From positions 1-47,323 of IMG/VR virus record IMGVR_UViG_3300032116_000351: DNA of 47,323 nucleotides, one strand, 5' to 3'. The notes beneath the pieces were generated by a model. The model searched no databases, was not told the DNA's origin, and was given only the letters and a program-made list of their open reading frames with translations. The position numbers were made by a program, and so were the translations under genes. This document shows, in pieces, positions 7,801 through 16,230 of this stretch. The number at the start of each line of letters is the position of its first letter. Positions within the stretch are counted from its first letter, which is position 1. This DNA is from a virus.

Positions 7801-10800
7801 CAGCAGGCACAATGCCTACAGGCCCCTACCTACAATCAATATTGGCAGCAGGTAACGGTGTCGTTAGAGGTGGCACAGATGCCTTCATAAAAGCACTTGT
7901 TAGAAGTGGCAAGATAAGCCCAAGACAAGCTGACGAACTACTGGGACAAATTTCTACAAATTATGTTAATAAAGTTTCAGCTAAAGAATTTATAGGTGAC
8001 GCTACAAATCCTTATTGGACAGAATCCAATAAAGTAATTGGAATGGCGTTTAAGGGCGATAAAGAGATACTTTCACTTTGGAAACAGTTTAGCTCAAAGA
8101 GTCCAATAAATACAAATTTATCAAGAAGAAGTACCTCTTATAAAGTAATTAGATTAACAGATGCAAGCGGAAATAAAATAGTTATTCCTAATACTGAATT
8201 TAGAGGGACACAAGACGAGATGTTCTTGCATGCCAGCGATCCAACTAACTTTGCAAAGAATGTTGGAAGGCATCAGAAGGGTGTAACAAATCTTCCAGGA
8301 TATGGTGGCGGAGACACAATACCAGCCCTACTTGAACCAGGAGAGTCTGTTGTAACAAAGACAGCAACTCGTGGAAATGCTGGAGCTCTTGCCCTAATGA
8401 ATGCTGGATATAATTTAGATCAAACATTAGGTTTACAAGAAGGAGCAGTTGATGTTCGCCGTGGCGGATTTGTAAGACCAATGCTTGGCGGTCTTGCAGT
8501 TGGTTTAGGCGGTCAGATGATAGGAAACCAAATAGGTGGTGGATTGGGATCAGCAATATCTATGGGTTCATCTATAGTTGGATCTATGATGGGCTTTGGC
8601 GGAATGGGTGGTCGTGGCGGAGGAATGGTTTCAAGAGGATTAGATAAAACATTTGGTCCTGAAACTGCGGCTAAGCTAAAGACACCAATTGGTCCATTAA
8701 ATAATTTAGCTACAGCATCATCTAGGGTTGCTGGTAATTTGGGTGGAATCGCTAGAGTCTTCGGTCCCGTACTAAAAGGATTTGCAACATTACTAAGATT
8801 TACTAGCCCTCTAGGAATAGCAATTACCACATTAACAGCTGGTATAGGCTTATTCGTAAAGATGCAAAGAGAGAAAGCAAAGGCCTTAGAGACAGGCAGA
8901 CTGGCTTTTGGTTTAGATGCAGCAGCAGCTGAAAAGGCAGGATTTAAATACACAGATTATAATGCTAAGATAAAAGATGCTATTGAAGATGCTAAAGCAT
9001 TAAAAGAACGAAACATGATGATTTATGAAAGCATGACAAAGGCTAACGTTCCAATGAATATGACAATTGAGCAATACAAGAAGCTCAAAGAGCAAGTCAA
9101 GTCAACTATGGGTAGCTATATAGAATTGTTTAGTCAGACAGACAGAAAAGATGTTGGAAATGTTGCTATTCAATTAAAGGCACAATTTATGGCTGCAGGA
9201 GATTCTGCAGAAGTTGCTACTGCTAAGATATTTACAATGATTAAGCAGTCTGAAAATGCTAACATGGCTGCACAAGCAATTAGTTCTAATGCATTCCAGA
9301 GCATTCAAAATATGGAACAGGCATCAGCTCAAACAGTAAAAACATTTGAAGCTGCAATGAAAACAGGAGATGCTGAATCTCAAGCTAGAGCACTACATAG
9401 TACATTTATGGCAATGGACGCTACTTTAGAAGAGACCATATCAAAACAAAAAGAATTAGGTGCAGCAGGAAAAGCTAGTGCTGATGATGTTGGAAATGCA
9501 ATACAGCAGAAGCTAGAAAAAATAAATGAATCATTTGGCAAGCAAGCAAATCTATCCAAAGATGTTATTAATGAGCTAGGCAAAACAGATCCGCTACTTG
9601 CTCAAATGTTAAACAATACAGATACATTATCTAGCGCATGGGCTAAATATAGATTGATTATTCAGGGCGTAGCTCTAGACTTTGAGACAATGTCTGGAGA
9701 AGCAGCAATTGCTGCATTATCTTTAAATGAAATAGTAAAGGCTCAGGTTCAACTTAATCCTGCTGTTGCAAGTGCAAATGCAGAGTATAAGAAGATGACA
9801 AACAGAATTAAAGACCTTGAAAAAGCTCAAAGGGGTCAATCTGTAAAAGCTCAATATAATGCTAAAGAAGAAGCAGCTAGGTTACAAAAACAAATTGCAG
9901 ATATTAAAAAAGCCGCTCAGGAAAAAATTGAAGGAATTCGTAAAGCAACTGAGGCAGAAAATACTCAGCTAGAAATTCAGAAAGCTCAACTAAGAGCTCA
10001 GCAGGCATTGATTCAAGGCAACATGTCTTCATATGCTGAAGAGCAAATGACAATTGAGCAGTTAATGAATGATGCTAATCGTAAGGCTGCAGAAGAAGCA
10101 ATTATTGCTAAAGCAGAAATTGATGTTAAGCCTCTTCAGGATGCACTTGATGCTATTACTGCTAAGAATGAAGCTGCTGCAAAGAAAGCGGCACTTGCTG
10201 GAGATAGCCTTTCTGATCTTAGAAATAAAGCTAATGACTATAATACTAAACTACAAGAATATACTCAAAATCTAAATACAACAATGTTTAAGTATTTAAC
10301 AGATGTTAACTTTAAAAATACTAAAGAATATCAGGCAGCGCTAAGTGGTCTAGATGAGCTCGGTAAAAAACTAGGAATTAAAACACCAGCAAAGGATGTT
10401 GTATCAGAACTTACCACTGCTCTTAAAAATGGAATTAATGCCGAAGAAGTAACTATTTTAACAGATAAAATTAATGATGGTAAGTTAAGAGATTATAAGG
10501 GTAATGATGCAGCAATGTCTGCGGCTCTTGTAAAAGGCGGAGCAAGTGGGGATGTAAAGAAAGCCTATTCTGGTGGAATGCTAACAGATGATGCAAAGAA
10601 AGCTATTATGAAGGCAGAGGGTCTAGAGCCTGGAGATGAATTTATAGATACTTACGGAAGAAAATATAAAGTAAAAGAAAAAATTGGATTTGGCCATCAA
10701 GCTGTTGCTCAAAAGTTTGAAGGTGTTATTCCTTCAGAAATGTCAGCACGTAAATACAAGGGCGGGGCTATTAGAAAATATGGTAGCGGATCTCAGGGCG

Positions 10801-11120
10801 GAGTCTGGGGTGCAGGAACGGCTACATCTGATTCAATTCCAGCAATGCTTTCAAATGGCGAGTATGTTCTTAATGCGGCGGCAACTCAAAAGTTTGGAAT
10901 ACCTTTGCTAGACCAAATGAATGATTCTTATAATATCCCTACTGGAACTAGAACCATAGGTGCTAATATAATTAATAGCCCAAGTAGCAATAACATATAT
11001 AATATAGATATAGATTTGAACGGAACTACTGTAACCGCAGATGATGTTCTAAATAGCTTCAAGAGAGAGCTTGCGTTGATTAATGCTAAAGAAGGAATAA
11101 GTAGAAGGGTTGGTGCCTAA
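4887..11120 (+). CDS. Tape measure protein
   Basis: A 2077-aa protein directly follows the chaperones. Residues about 200-390 match the TP901-type tape measure core (KAFREADQELVRLTKVYGD, then GGSVQDLALYLTAMREGG). Hydrophobic stretches follow at about 534-570 (LALAGGITAIIGPVIMLTGV) and 1290-1330, with Gly-rich runs between and a long charged coiled coil at about 1630-1785. Two copies of a motif usually found once near tape-measure ends are present: GGGDTIPALLEPGESVV at about 1140 and SDSIPAMLSNGEYVL at about 1980. By the usual 0.15 nm per residue, the tail would be roughly 300 nm (inference). It sets tail length and probably helps DNA pass the host envelope. Confidence 0.95.
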   Translation: MADETISTRIVANADFSALIADVHKVTASLSKLQEQLANSNKMMANQIAVMNRSFADTLRSTGQFSTHFVSLQSDVEKFGKNLDGGKLKLSQYFNTFRDHARTSGGLIRDLAKQQVALQNSILQPLGRNAQGLMQFNVHVPRGLDEIKNKTAIARQELQIMNKVIQDGAGQLINWGKNTQWAGRQLTVGLTVPLVAFGAQAAKAFREADQELVRLTKVYGDVAGTSAAELGRVRDEVSATAKEISSAMGVSFKETIGLAADIAATGKTGDELLGSIKETTRLAVLGEVDRQEAMKATLAIQSAFKQNTDQLSESINFLNAVENQTSTTLNDLVEAIPKAGPVIQGLGGSVQDLALYLTAMREGGINASEGANALKSALASLINPTDVAVGKFQALGIDLLGIVNNNAGNLTGTLMALQGALDNLDPLQKQQAIEQLFGKFQFSRLNALFENLGRQGSQTLQVLDLMKASSSDLASVADRELAAVTESASGKYRRAIESLRASLAEVGEQFLTINTVLIQVIDKVVQFANNLPGPVKQILALAGGITAIIGPVIMLTGVLANFFGYLLKGAFHMKAFLKGGEGWKYLTPEMLAAEKAGRLVEQSFYSDAKAAAVLQQALRNLLDEFALLEQKAKAGSMSVNPAVTTMAGNLVVGAGGQRVVNPQHPLAGPMGSRASSHMVPRSGMTEQERLAQTMFGMVPGSGPVNQKIGQNPQIYMNDQLPNVPGLTTVGGVSTGIVSGEAARWHAMMATLAMQSKAEIEALKKQIVATGVVSKDFMMQFDDILPVVSKLTDNAARESAMIVAELRAGKMTVEAAKAKIIALNLETERMIASAVGTQAAAMGRTINPTMVPTLNQPVVDASGKSNMRELFKKGKTRDFINKVAGALGVRTSGAGYNIETTVPKKLSNGVVGVQKYARGIVGAGLVLGKAVAQKIGLLSSRAKQGAYKFKSVSGVYGKEIPGYTRESANALLTAGTMPTGPYLQSILAAGNGVVRGGTDAFIKALVRSGKISPRQADELLGQISTNYVNKVSAKEFIGDATNPYWTESNKVIGMAFKGDKEILSLWKQFSSKSPINTNLSRRSTSYKVIRLTDASGNKIVIPNTEFRGTQDEMFLHASDPTNFAKNVGRHQKGVTNLPGYGGGDTIPALLEPGESVVTKTATRGNAGALALMNAGYNLDQTLGLQEGAVDVRRGGFVRPMLGGLAVGLGGQMIGNQIGGGLGSAISMGSSIVGSMMGFGGMGGRGGGMVSRGLDKTFGPETAAKLKTPIGPLNNLATASSRVAGNLGGIARVFGPVLKGFATLLRFTSPLGIAITTLTAGIGLFVKMQREKAKALETGRLAFGLDAAAAEKAGFKYTDYNAKIKDAIEDAKALKERNMMIYESMTKANVPMNMTIEQYKKLKEQVKSTMGSYIELFSQTDRKDVGNVAIQLKAQFMAAGDSAEVATAKIFTMIKQSENANMAAQAISSNAFQSIQNMEQASAQTVKTFEAAMKTGDAESQARALHSTFMAMDATLEETISKQKELGAAGKASADDVGNAIQQKLEKINESFGKQANLSKDVINELGKTDPLLAQMLNNTDTLSSAWAKYRLIIQGVALDFETMSGEAAIAALSLNEIVKAQVQLNPAVASANAEYKKMTNRIKDLEKAQRGQSVKAQYNAKEEAARLQKQIADIKKAAQEKIEGIRKATEAENTQLEIQKAQLRAQQALIQGNMSSYAEEQMTIEQLMNDANRKAAEEAIIAKAEIDVKPLQDALDAITAKNEAAAKKAALAGDSLSDLRNKANDYNTKLQEYTQNLNTTMFKYLTDVNFKNTKEYQAALSGLDELGKKLGIKTPAKDVVSELTTALKNGINAEEVTILTDKINDGKLRDYKGNDAAMSAALVKGGASGDVKKAYSGGMLTDDAKKAIMKAEGLEPGDEFIDTYGRKYKVKEKIGFGHQAVAQKFEGVIPSEMSARKYKGGAIRKYGSGSQGGVWGAGTATSDSIPAMLSNGEYVLNAAATQKFGIPLLDQMNDSYNIPTGTRTIGANIINSPSSNNIYNIDIDLNGTTVTADDVLNSFKRELALINAKEGISRRVGA

Positions 11121-11122
11121 TA

Positions 11123-11626
11123 ATGGCTATGTATTTACCTAGAGGCTCCGTTTTAAATATAGAGGCAAAGGATTTACTTGCAACCCCTGAAGGAACTACT
11201 AAAATTTGGAACAAGGTTACTGAGCATAATAGATCAGATATTAGTATATCAGTAGATAGAATTGAAAAGGTTACAAGAACATCTAATGGAACTTTAAGAA
11301 AAAATCATATTGCTGATAAGCGTAGATTTTCAATGTCTTGGACTATGCTTCCATCTTATAGATCATTAACAGTTGACGGAGGCTGGGGAGCTGAAGACTT
11401 AAGATCTTTCTATCTAAGCGATGATGGTAAAAAAGAATTTAATATTAGAATTAACTTAGCAAAAGGCGGAACAGATACTTCTTCATCTGGCACTGCATAT
11501 ACGCCAAACATGGCTACAACATCGTCAGAACTATATACGGTGGTATTTGGAGGCTGTAATTTTTCAGTTGTAAAACGTGGTCTACAGCCACACTGGAATG
11601 TTTCTATTGAACTGGAAGAGGTATAA
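11123..11626 (+). CDS. Distal tail-type minor tail protein
   Basis: This 167-aa protein sits between the tape measure and the hub gene, where distal tail proteins lie. It is mostly beta (SVLNIEAKDLLATPEGTTKIW, then RRFSMSWTMLPSYRSLTVDGG, then ELYTVVFGGCNFSVVKRG). The ATG is three bases after the tape measure stop, so translation is probably coupled. The size is shorter than classic Dit proteins (about 250 aa), so it may represent only the ring-forming N-terminal domain. Function is inferred from position. Confidence 0.55.
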   Translation: MAMYLPRGSVLNIEAKDLLATPEGTTKIWNKVTEHNRSDISISVDRIEKVTRTSNGTLRKNHIADKRRFSMSWTMLPSYRSLTVDGGWGAEDLRSFYLSDDGKKEFNIRINLAKGGTDTSSSGTAYTPNMATTSSELYTVVFGGCNFSVVKRGLQPHWNVSIELEEV

Positions 11627-14600
11627 TGATTTCGTCTCCAGTAGTTAAAACATTAATAGAGCAAAATACTACAATTCAAACTAATGTAGGTTGTACTATT
11701 GAATATAATATGAACTCAATGGTAGATAATATTACTGTAGTTGGTTCAGATTATGTTAGATCAGATGGTGCTAAGCCTTATCAGAAATTATTTCCAGCTT
11801 CCTCTGTTATCAAACCATTTAGACCTCTAGGGGCGGGAGTAAAATATGGAATATTCGGAGACGTAGCCCTCAATACTTGGAAAGACCCTAAGAAAATTGA
11901 ATATCCTTTAAATTTTAGGACGTACTATCCTGGCATTGATACATATTATAAATATTGGGTTTCACAAAAGGGTACTGGGGCTAATATAACTATAACGTAT
12001 CCACAAGCTGTTTTAACAAATAAAGTTATTGTTAGATTTGAAATATCACATTCTATTCCAGGAACGTGGCAAGTATATAAAGAAGGCGACGCACTTCTTG
12101 CAGAAGGCACAAGTGCTGCCATAAAGCCTTTTACAACTAACGGAACAAAGAATTACGATGCTGGAACATTAACTCTTTATTATAATGGAACGGCATGGAC
12201 AACTACAGAACCTTCTACATTAGCTGCTCCTGTATCTATAACAGCTTTAAAGCTAGTAACGTCTGGCGTTACTAGCGCCCACGTTGGAGTCATTGAAGTG
12301 TCTCCTAGATGGGTAGCAGATTTAACAGATCATATTGTTGGTCTTTCTATATCTCAAGAGTCGTCTACAAGCGCAGATGACATTTTACCAGTAGGTAAGG
12401 TTTCGGCTAACTCAGCTTCTATGGACTTGGTGTCGTATGAATCTTCTAGAAAAATTATTACATATGAAAAAGGCACAGCATTTAATGCTTCTAATTTATA
12501 TATGTATAAGTCAGCAGAGTTAAAACCATACATAAAAGTATATTATTCTGGAGCTCCATACACAGACTCAAAAGGACAATATGAAAAGGTTAAACAGGGT
12601 ACATTTTATATTGATAACTGGAGTACTTCAGAGTTTGGTGAAATATCCTTAGATGCCTTAGATGGTGCAAAGTTTTTACAAGACGTATCTTGTCCTGGCA
12701 TGGTTTCTAAAGACTCTACTTCGGTAGGAATTATTAGAAGAATGTTAGATAATATTGGATTTACAAACTATGATATAAAATATAAAACTGATATTACTGG
12801 TAAAATAACAGATACTTCTATTCTTAGTCCGTTTTATTGGTGGACAGATGATGGCGAAAGTGTATGGAACGCTATTCAAGAATTATGCAGAGACTCTCAA
12901 ATGGTTGCAACATTTGACGAAAATAATATTTTGCAGTTCTATACAAGAGACTACTTATTTTCTCAATCAGATGCTCATTGGAATTTTAAATATTCAAAAG
13001 ACGGAAGCATTTTGCCAAATATTATTTCTTTACAAAAACGTGATCTTCCAGCAGTCAATCAAGTAAAGGTTTTATGGAGTCCAGTAACATCAAGTCAACT
13101 TATTGGAGATGGACAACCTTTATGGAAATCTGGGTCAGCCTATCTAGGAGCCTACTCTTTATCAACAGATATCCCTGCTAGCACAAGTGGCGGCGGTGCG
13201 GGGACAGAAATGAGCTTAATTCCTATAACAGTTAATCAAGACCTTAAGCAAATTATATATAACTATGCTGGATATTTAGTTATAGATTCTGAAATTATAG
13301 AATATGATGCAATTGAATATCAGTATGCAAATCAACAACTAGTAAACACAAAAGTTTGGATTACACAAATTTCAGATTTACAAAAAATAGCTAATGATAT
13401 CACTACTACATTGCCAGCCAATGAAGCAATTAGTCAAACAGGCAAAGTTAGAATAAAGTCCAGAGGAGCATTTGGAACAGCCGCTGTGGCTCATGCAAAA
13501 ACTGGATCAGTAACTGGCTGGAATGGTTTTGATAATACATTTAGATCTAGTTCTGATAACTTAAATGGTACAAGCAGCCCTTCAAATGTTTCTCAACAAA
13601 CCGCAACTATAGCAGATGACGGAAGCCCAGTTAAATCAATTCAAAAATCTTTATTTCAAATCACATCTAGTGGAAGCTCTAACACTAAGAATCAATATTC
13701 TGTCTGTGTAAAAGATATGGGAATTGTATCGACTGGAGATTATTATAATGTTGGCACAGGCTTATTCTTTAAAGGCACAAAAGATAACACAAGAGCTTCT
13801 GGCGGAATGGGATTTTTTACTAGTGCAAATGGTTTAGACGGATATTATATTAAATTAGAAACAACAAGCAATCAGGCAGAAAGCGGATCTGATAGACCAC
13901 TATCAATCTTTAAAGTAAAAAATGGTGTGATAACTCCACTAAAAGATAGCCAAGAAGGTAATACAAAGTCCTTAGCTTATTTGGCACAAGGGGTTTCTTA
14001 TAAGGTTGATGTTCGTGTAAAAATACAAAGTTCAGTTGTTGCGATAGATGTTTTTATTAATAATTTTAAGGTAACAGCAGTAGATGCTTCTGACACACTT
14101 TCTCCAACAAGCAATGTAGCATTATTTTCAAATGTTAATTCGACATTTTTTGATTATGTATATTCTATTCCGCTTAGCCAACAGCAGTATACGGATGGAA
14201 TAATTGGAAATCAATACGCTGGAAGATTTGGCTCAACGACGCTAGACTTTTTATATGGCGATAAGCTTTCTAGCGGATTTAATAATACTGGAATAGCTGG
14301 CGGAGCCATAGATGAATTTGGAACGGTGGCAAGAGAGCTTCTAAAAGTAAATATTAAATTTGATTCTAGACCAGCTTTTCCAATTATACCTAGCTTAGGA
14401 CTAAATCAGTTTGTAGAGTTTTTGGGTTATAGATTAAATTCATTCGGAGCAGAAGTATATGTTTTAAATAATGCTGGAACTTTCGTACCCCTGGACGATT
14501 CCAGATTTGCGTCATTCAGCGTTATTGGAAATACATTAGTTCAGTCTGGTCAAAATGAATATTTAGATAAGACAATAAATGAATTTACCGTACCAGAACA

Positions 14601-14868
14601 GGTAACTTTTGAATCAGTATGGATTCAAAAAGAATCAGATGCTAAAAGTCTGTCTGATTGGATTAAGGGTCAGTGGTCAAAAAAGCAATCCGTATGTGAA
14701 CTAGAAGTATTTTCAAACCCCTTGATTTCTGTAGGAGATATTGTTACAATTAACTATCCATCTAATGGGCTAGACGGAACACAAAAATTTATAGTATCAA
14801 ACATTAATAATTCATTTGATGGGGGGCTAAGTACCAAGATAACGACTAGATCTATTTATAGTTCATAA
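11626..14868 (+). CDS. Tail hub / tip protein with lectin-like insertion
   Basis: The protein is 1080 aa. The N-terminal 230 residues are beta-rich and end in a SPRWVADLTDHIVGLSISQE segment. Residues about 240-480 have hub-like features (LKPYIKVYYSGAPY, QGTFYIDNWSTSEFGEISLD, GIIRRMLDNIGF, GESVWNAIQELCRDSQMVAT), a pattern of minor tail proteins that form the tip. Residues about 624-845 resemble a concanavalin/LamG-type jelly roll (TGLFFKGTKDN, GMGFFTSANGLDGYYIKLE, YKVDVRVKIQ), which could bind glycans. The C-terminal part returns to hub-like sequence. No peptidase or lysozyme motif is seen. The ATG overlaps the preceding stop and follows GAGG. Confidence 0.65.
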   Translation: MISSPVVKTLIEQNTTIQTNVGCTIEYNMNSMVDNITVVGSDYVRSDGAKPYQKLFPASSVIKPFRPLGAGVKYGIFGDVALNTWKDPKKIEYPLNFRTYYPGIDTYYKYWVSQKGTGANITITYPQAVLTNKVIVRFEISHSIPGTWQVYKEGDALLAEGTSAAIKPFTTNGTKNYDAGTLTLYYNGTAWTTTEPSTLAAPVSITALKLVTSGVTSAHVGVIEVSPRWVADLTDHIVGLSISQESSTSADDILPVGKVSANSASMDLVSYESSRKIITYEKGTAFNASNLYMYKSAELKPYIKVYYSGAPYTDSKGQYEKVKQGTFYIDNWSTSEFGEISLDALDGAKFLQDVSCPGMVSKDSTSVGIIRRMLDNIGFTNYDIKYKTDITGKITDTSILSPFYWWTDDGESVWNAIQELCRDSQMVATFDENNILQFYTRDYLFSQSDAHWNFKYSKDGSILPNIISLQKRDLPAVNQVKVLWSPVTSSQLIGDGQPLWKSGSAYLGAYSLSTDIPASTSGGGAGTEMSLIPITVNQDLKQIIYNYAGYLVIDSEIIEYDAIEYQYANQQLVNTKVWITQISDLQKIANDITTTLPANEAISQTGKVRIKSRGAFGTAAVAHAKTGSVTGWNGFDNTFRSSSDNLNGTSSPSNVSQQTATIADDGSPVKSIQKSLFQITSSGSSNTKNQYSVCVKDMGIVSTGDYYNVGTGLFFKGTKDNTRASGGMGFFTSANGLDGYYIKLETTSNQAESGSDRPLSIFKVKNGVITPLKDSQEGNTKSLAYLAQGVSYKVDVRVKIQSSVVAIDVFINNFKVTAVDASDTLSPTSNVALFSNVNSTFFDYVYSIPLSQQQYTDGIIGNQYAGRFGSTTLDFLYGDKLSSGFNNTGIAGGAIDEFGTVARELLKVNIKFDSRPAFPIIPSLGLNQFVEFLGYRLNSFGAEVYVLNNAGTFVPLDDSRFASFSVIGNTLVQSGQNEYLDKTINEFTVPEQVTFESVWIQKESDAKSLSDWIKGQWSKKQSVCELEVFSNPLISVGDIVTINYPSNGLDGTQKFIVSNINNSFDGGLSTKITTRSIYSS

Positions 14869-14869
14869 A

Positions 14870-14878
14870 TGGTATAAT
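14870..14878 (+). promoter_or_regulatory. Extended -10 promoter, leaderless type
   Basis: TGGTATAAT (14870-14878) is followed by exactly six A residues and then the ATG at 14885. Transcription would begin at or next to the start codon. No Shine-Dalgarno is present, and no clear -35 is visible. Confidence 0.6.
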
Positions 14879-14884
14879 AAAAAA

Positions 14885-15307
14885 ATGGTATCCTCAAACA
14901 AAAAGAAGCCCTCAGTAAGCAGCCAGCCAAACACCGCAGCTCTTGTTACGGTGGCTGGGTCAGAACTTGACTTCTATACAAACTCTAACTATTTGGCATA
15001 TGAGCTGCCTCAATATGCGGCTGCATTAAGTCAGGGTAAATTAGCTAGTGATAATTTAGGCGATGATCCAGAAGATGATGAGGAAGATGATGGGTCTGAA
15101 AATGAAGAAGAGTCTGGTGAAGGAGAATCTGGGGACGGCGAAGAGACAGACAGTAAGCTAAGACCGAGTCTTGTAGATATTGAAATAGTATCAAATGAAG
15201 TGGTTCTTGATGCAGCAAATATCCCAAGTGCAAAAGTAGTATTTAAAGTTAAGAATAGCAGTGGAGTAGAGCTAAAAGCAATAAATGTAAGAGTGGAGAA
15301 AAAATGA
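14885..15307 (+). CDS. Acidic-linker tail protein of unknown function
   Basis: This 140-aa protein has three parts. The N-terminus is basic and Ser-rich. A central run of Asp, Glu, Gly and Ser at about residues 59-90 (DDPEDDEEDDGSENEEESGE) must be disordered. A short beta domain follows (VDIEIVSNEVVLDAANIPS, then FKVKNSSGVELKAINVRV). The end overlaps the next start by four bases (ATGA). It probably connects or chaperones the hub and fibres, but I do not recognise the family. It is one of three genes here with a -10 box at leaderless distance. Confidence 0.6.
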   Translation: MVSSNKKKPSVSSQPNTAALVTVAGSELDFYTNSNYLAYELPQYAAALSQGKLASDNLGDDPEDDEEDDGSENEEESGEGESGDGEETDSKLRPSLVDIEIVSNEVVLDAANIPSAKVVFKVKNSSGVELKAINVRVEKK

Positions 15308-16230
15308 TAACTAAATTTGGTAAAAGATTTTTAATAAGTTACCTATCAGGAAACAATTCCTTTTTGTCAAAAGAACTGGCTCTTGGGATTGGATCAACTG
15401 CGCCAAATGCAAAGGGTAATGACACTAAATTAGAGTTTGAGTTTTATCGTTTACCAGTAGAGTTATCTAGTTTTAATATTTTACAAACAGGCGTAGATAT
15501 CGACGGAGACCCAGTGTTTGATTATTTTATTACATATAAATCAACAATTCCACAAGATATATCTGGAGTGATTTCTGAAATAGGGTTATATCCTGGAGAC
15601 AGAACGTCATTTAATAATTTTGATAGTAAGTTTATTACATCTTTTACAAACGAATTTAATTGGTTTAGTGGATCGACTAATCCAAGCTCACAAGGCAATA
15701 CAATAGATTCTAATGGTAACTATACATTCTTATCAAAGGTTAGTGATAGTATGATAAGGGTTGACGTTACATCTGGTCAAACAAAAGAGTATATTAACTC
15801 TCTTATTTCTGATGACATATCTGGTTACAGTATAAATGACACAATTGCTATTGCGTATAAAAAAGCAGACAATAATGTATCTAAGATTAGATTAAAGTTT
15901 TACAGTTCTGATTTAGCATATTATTATGTAGACTTTACGCCAGAATCTGGAACTGGAGATAAGATACAGACTGTATCGCTTAATAATCTTTTTTCAAATT
16001 ACACAGCTGCCCCCAACTTGCCAGATCCATCTTCTATCATAAAGATTGGCGTAGAAACAACTGCATCTGGTGGTAATACAACAGTCTACTTTGACGCTAT
16101 AAGAATAAACGATGAAGACACATTTGATCCAACATATGGTTTAATTAGCAGATCTGTTTTATCAACACCATTAATTAAGAAACCTGGTAGACCAGTAGAT
16201 ATCGAATATAAGTTACAGCTGGAGTTCTAA
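15304..16230 (+). CDS. Minor tail protein with carbohydrate-binding-like domain
   Basis: The protein is 308 aa. The N-terminus (ITKFGKRFLISYLSGNNSFLS, read to residue 21, then ELALGIGSTAP) is of a type I associate with baseplate-proximal minor tail proteins. Residues about 105-270 are a beta sandwich with the look of a galactose-binding module (YYYVDFTPESGTGDKIQTVS, NTTVYFDAIRINDED). The C-terminus (GRPVDIEYKLQLEF) probably docks on a neighbouring subunit. It overlaps the previous gene and is followed with no gap by the next fibre gene. A role in attaching fibres or binding host glycans is inferred. Confidence 0.55.
   Translation: MITKFGKRFLISYLSGNNSFLSKELALGIGSTAPNAKGNDTKLEFEFYRLPVELSSFNILQTGVDIDGDPVFDYFITYKSTIPQDISGVISEIGLYPGDRTSFNNFDSKFITSFTNEFNWFSGSTNPSSQGNTIDSNGNYTFLSKVSDSMIRVDVTSGQTKEYINSLISDDISGYSINDTIAIAYKKADNNVSKIRLKFYSSDLAYYYVDFTPESGTGDKIQTVSLNNLFSNYTAAPNLPDPSSIIKIGVETTASGGNTTVYFDAIRINDEDTFDPTYGLISRSVLSTPLIKKPGRPVDIEYKLQLEF

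Noticed and set aside
8513-8953. Long open frame on the opposite strand inside the tape measure gene
   Set aside because: It mirrors the Gly- and Ala-rich coding of the tape measure, has no Shine-Dalgarno or promoter, and its Pro/Ile-rich sequence looks artificial.
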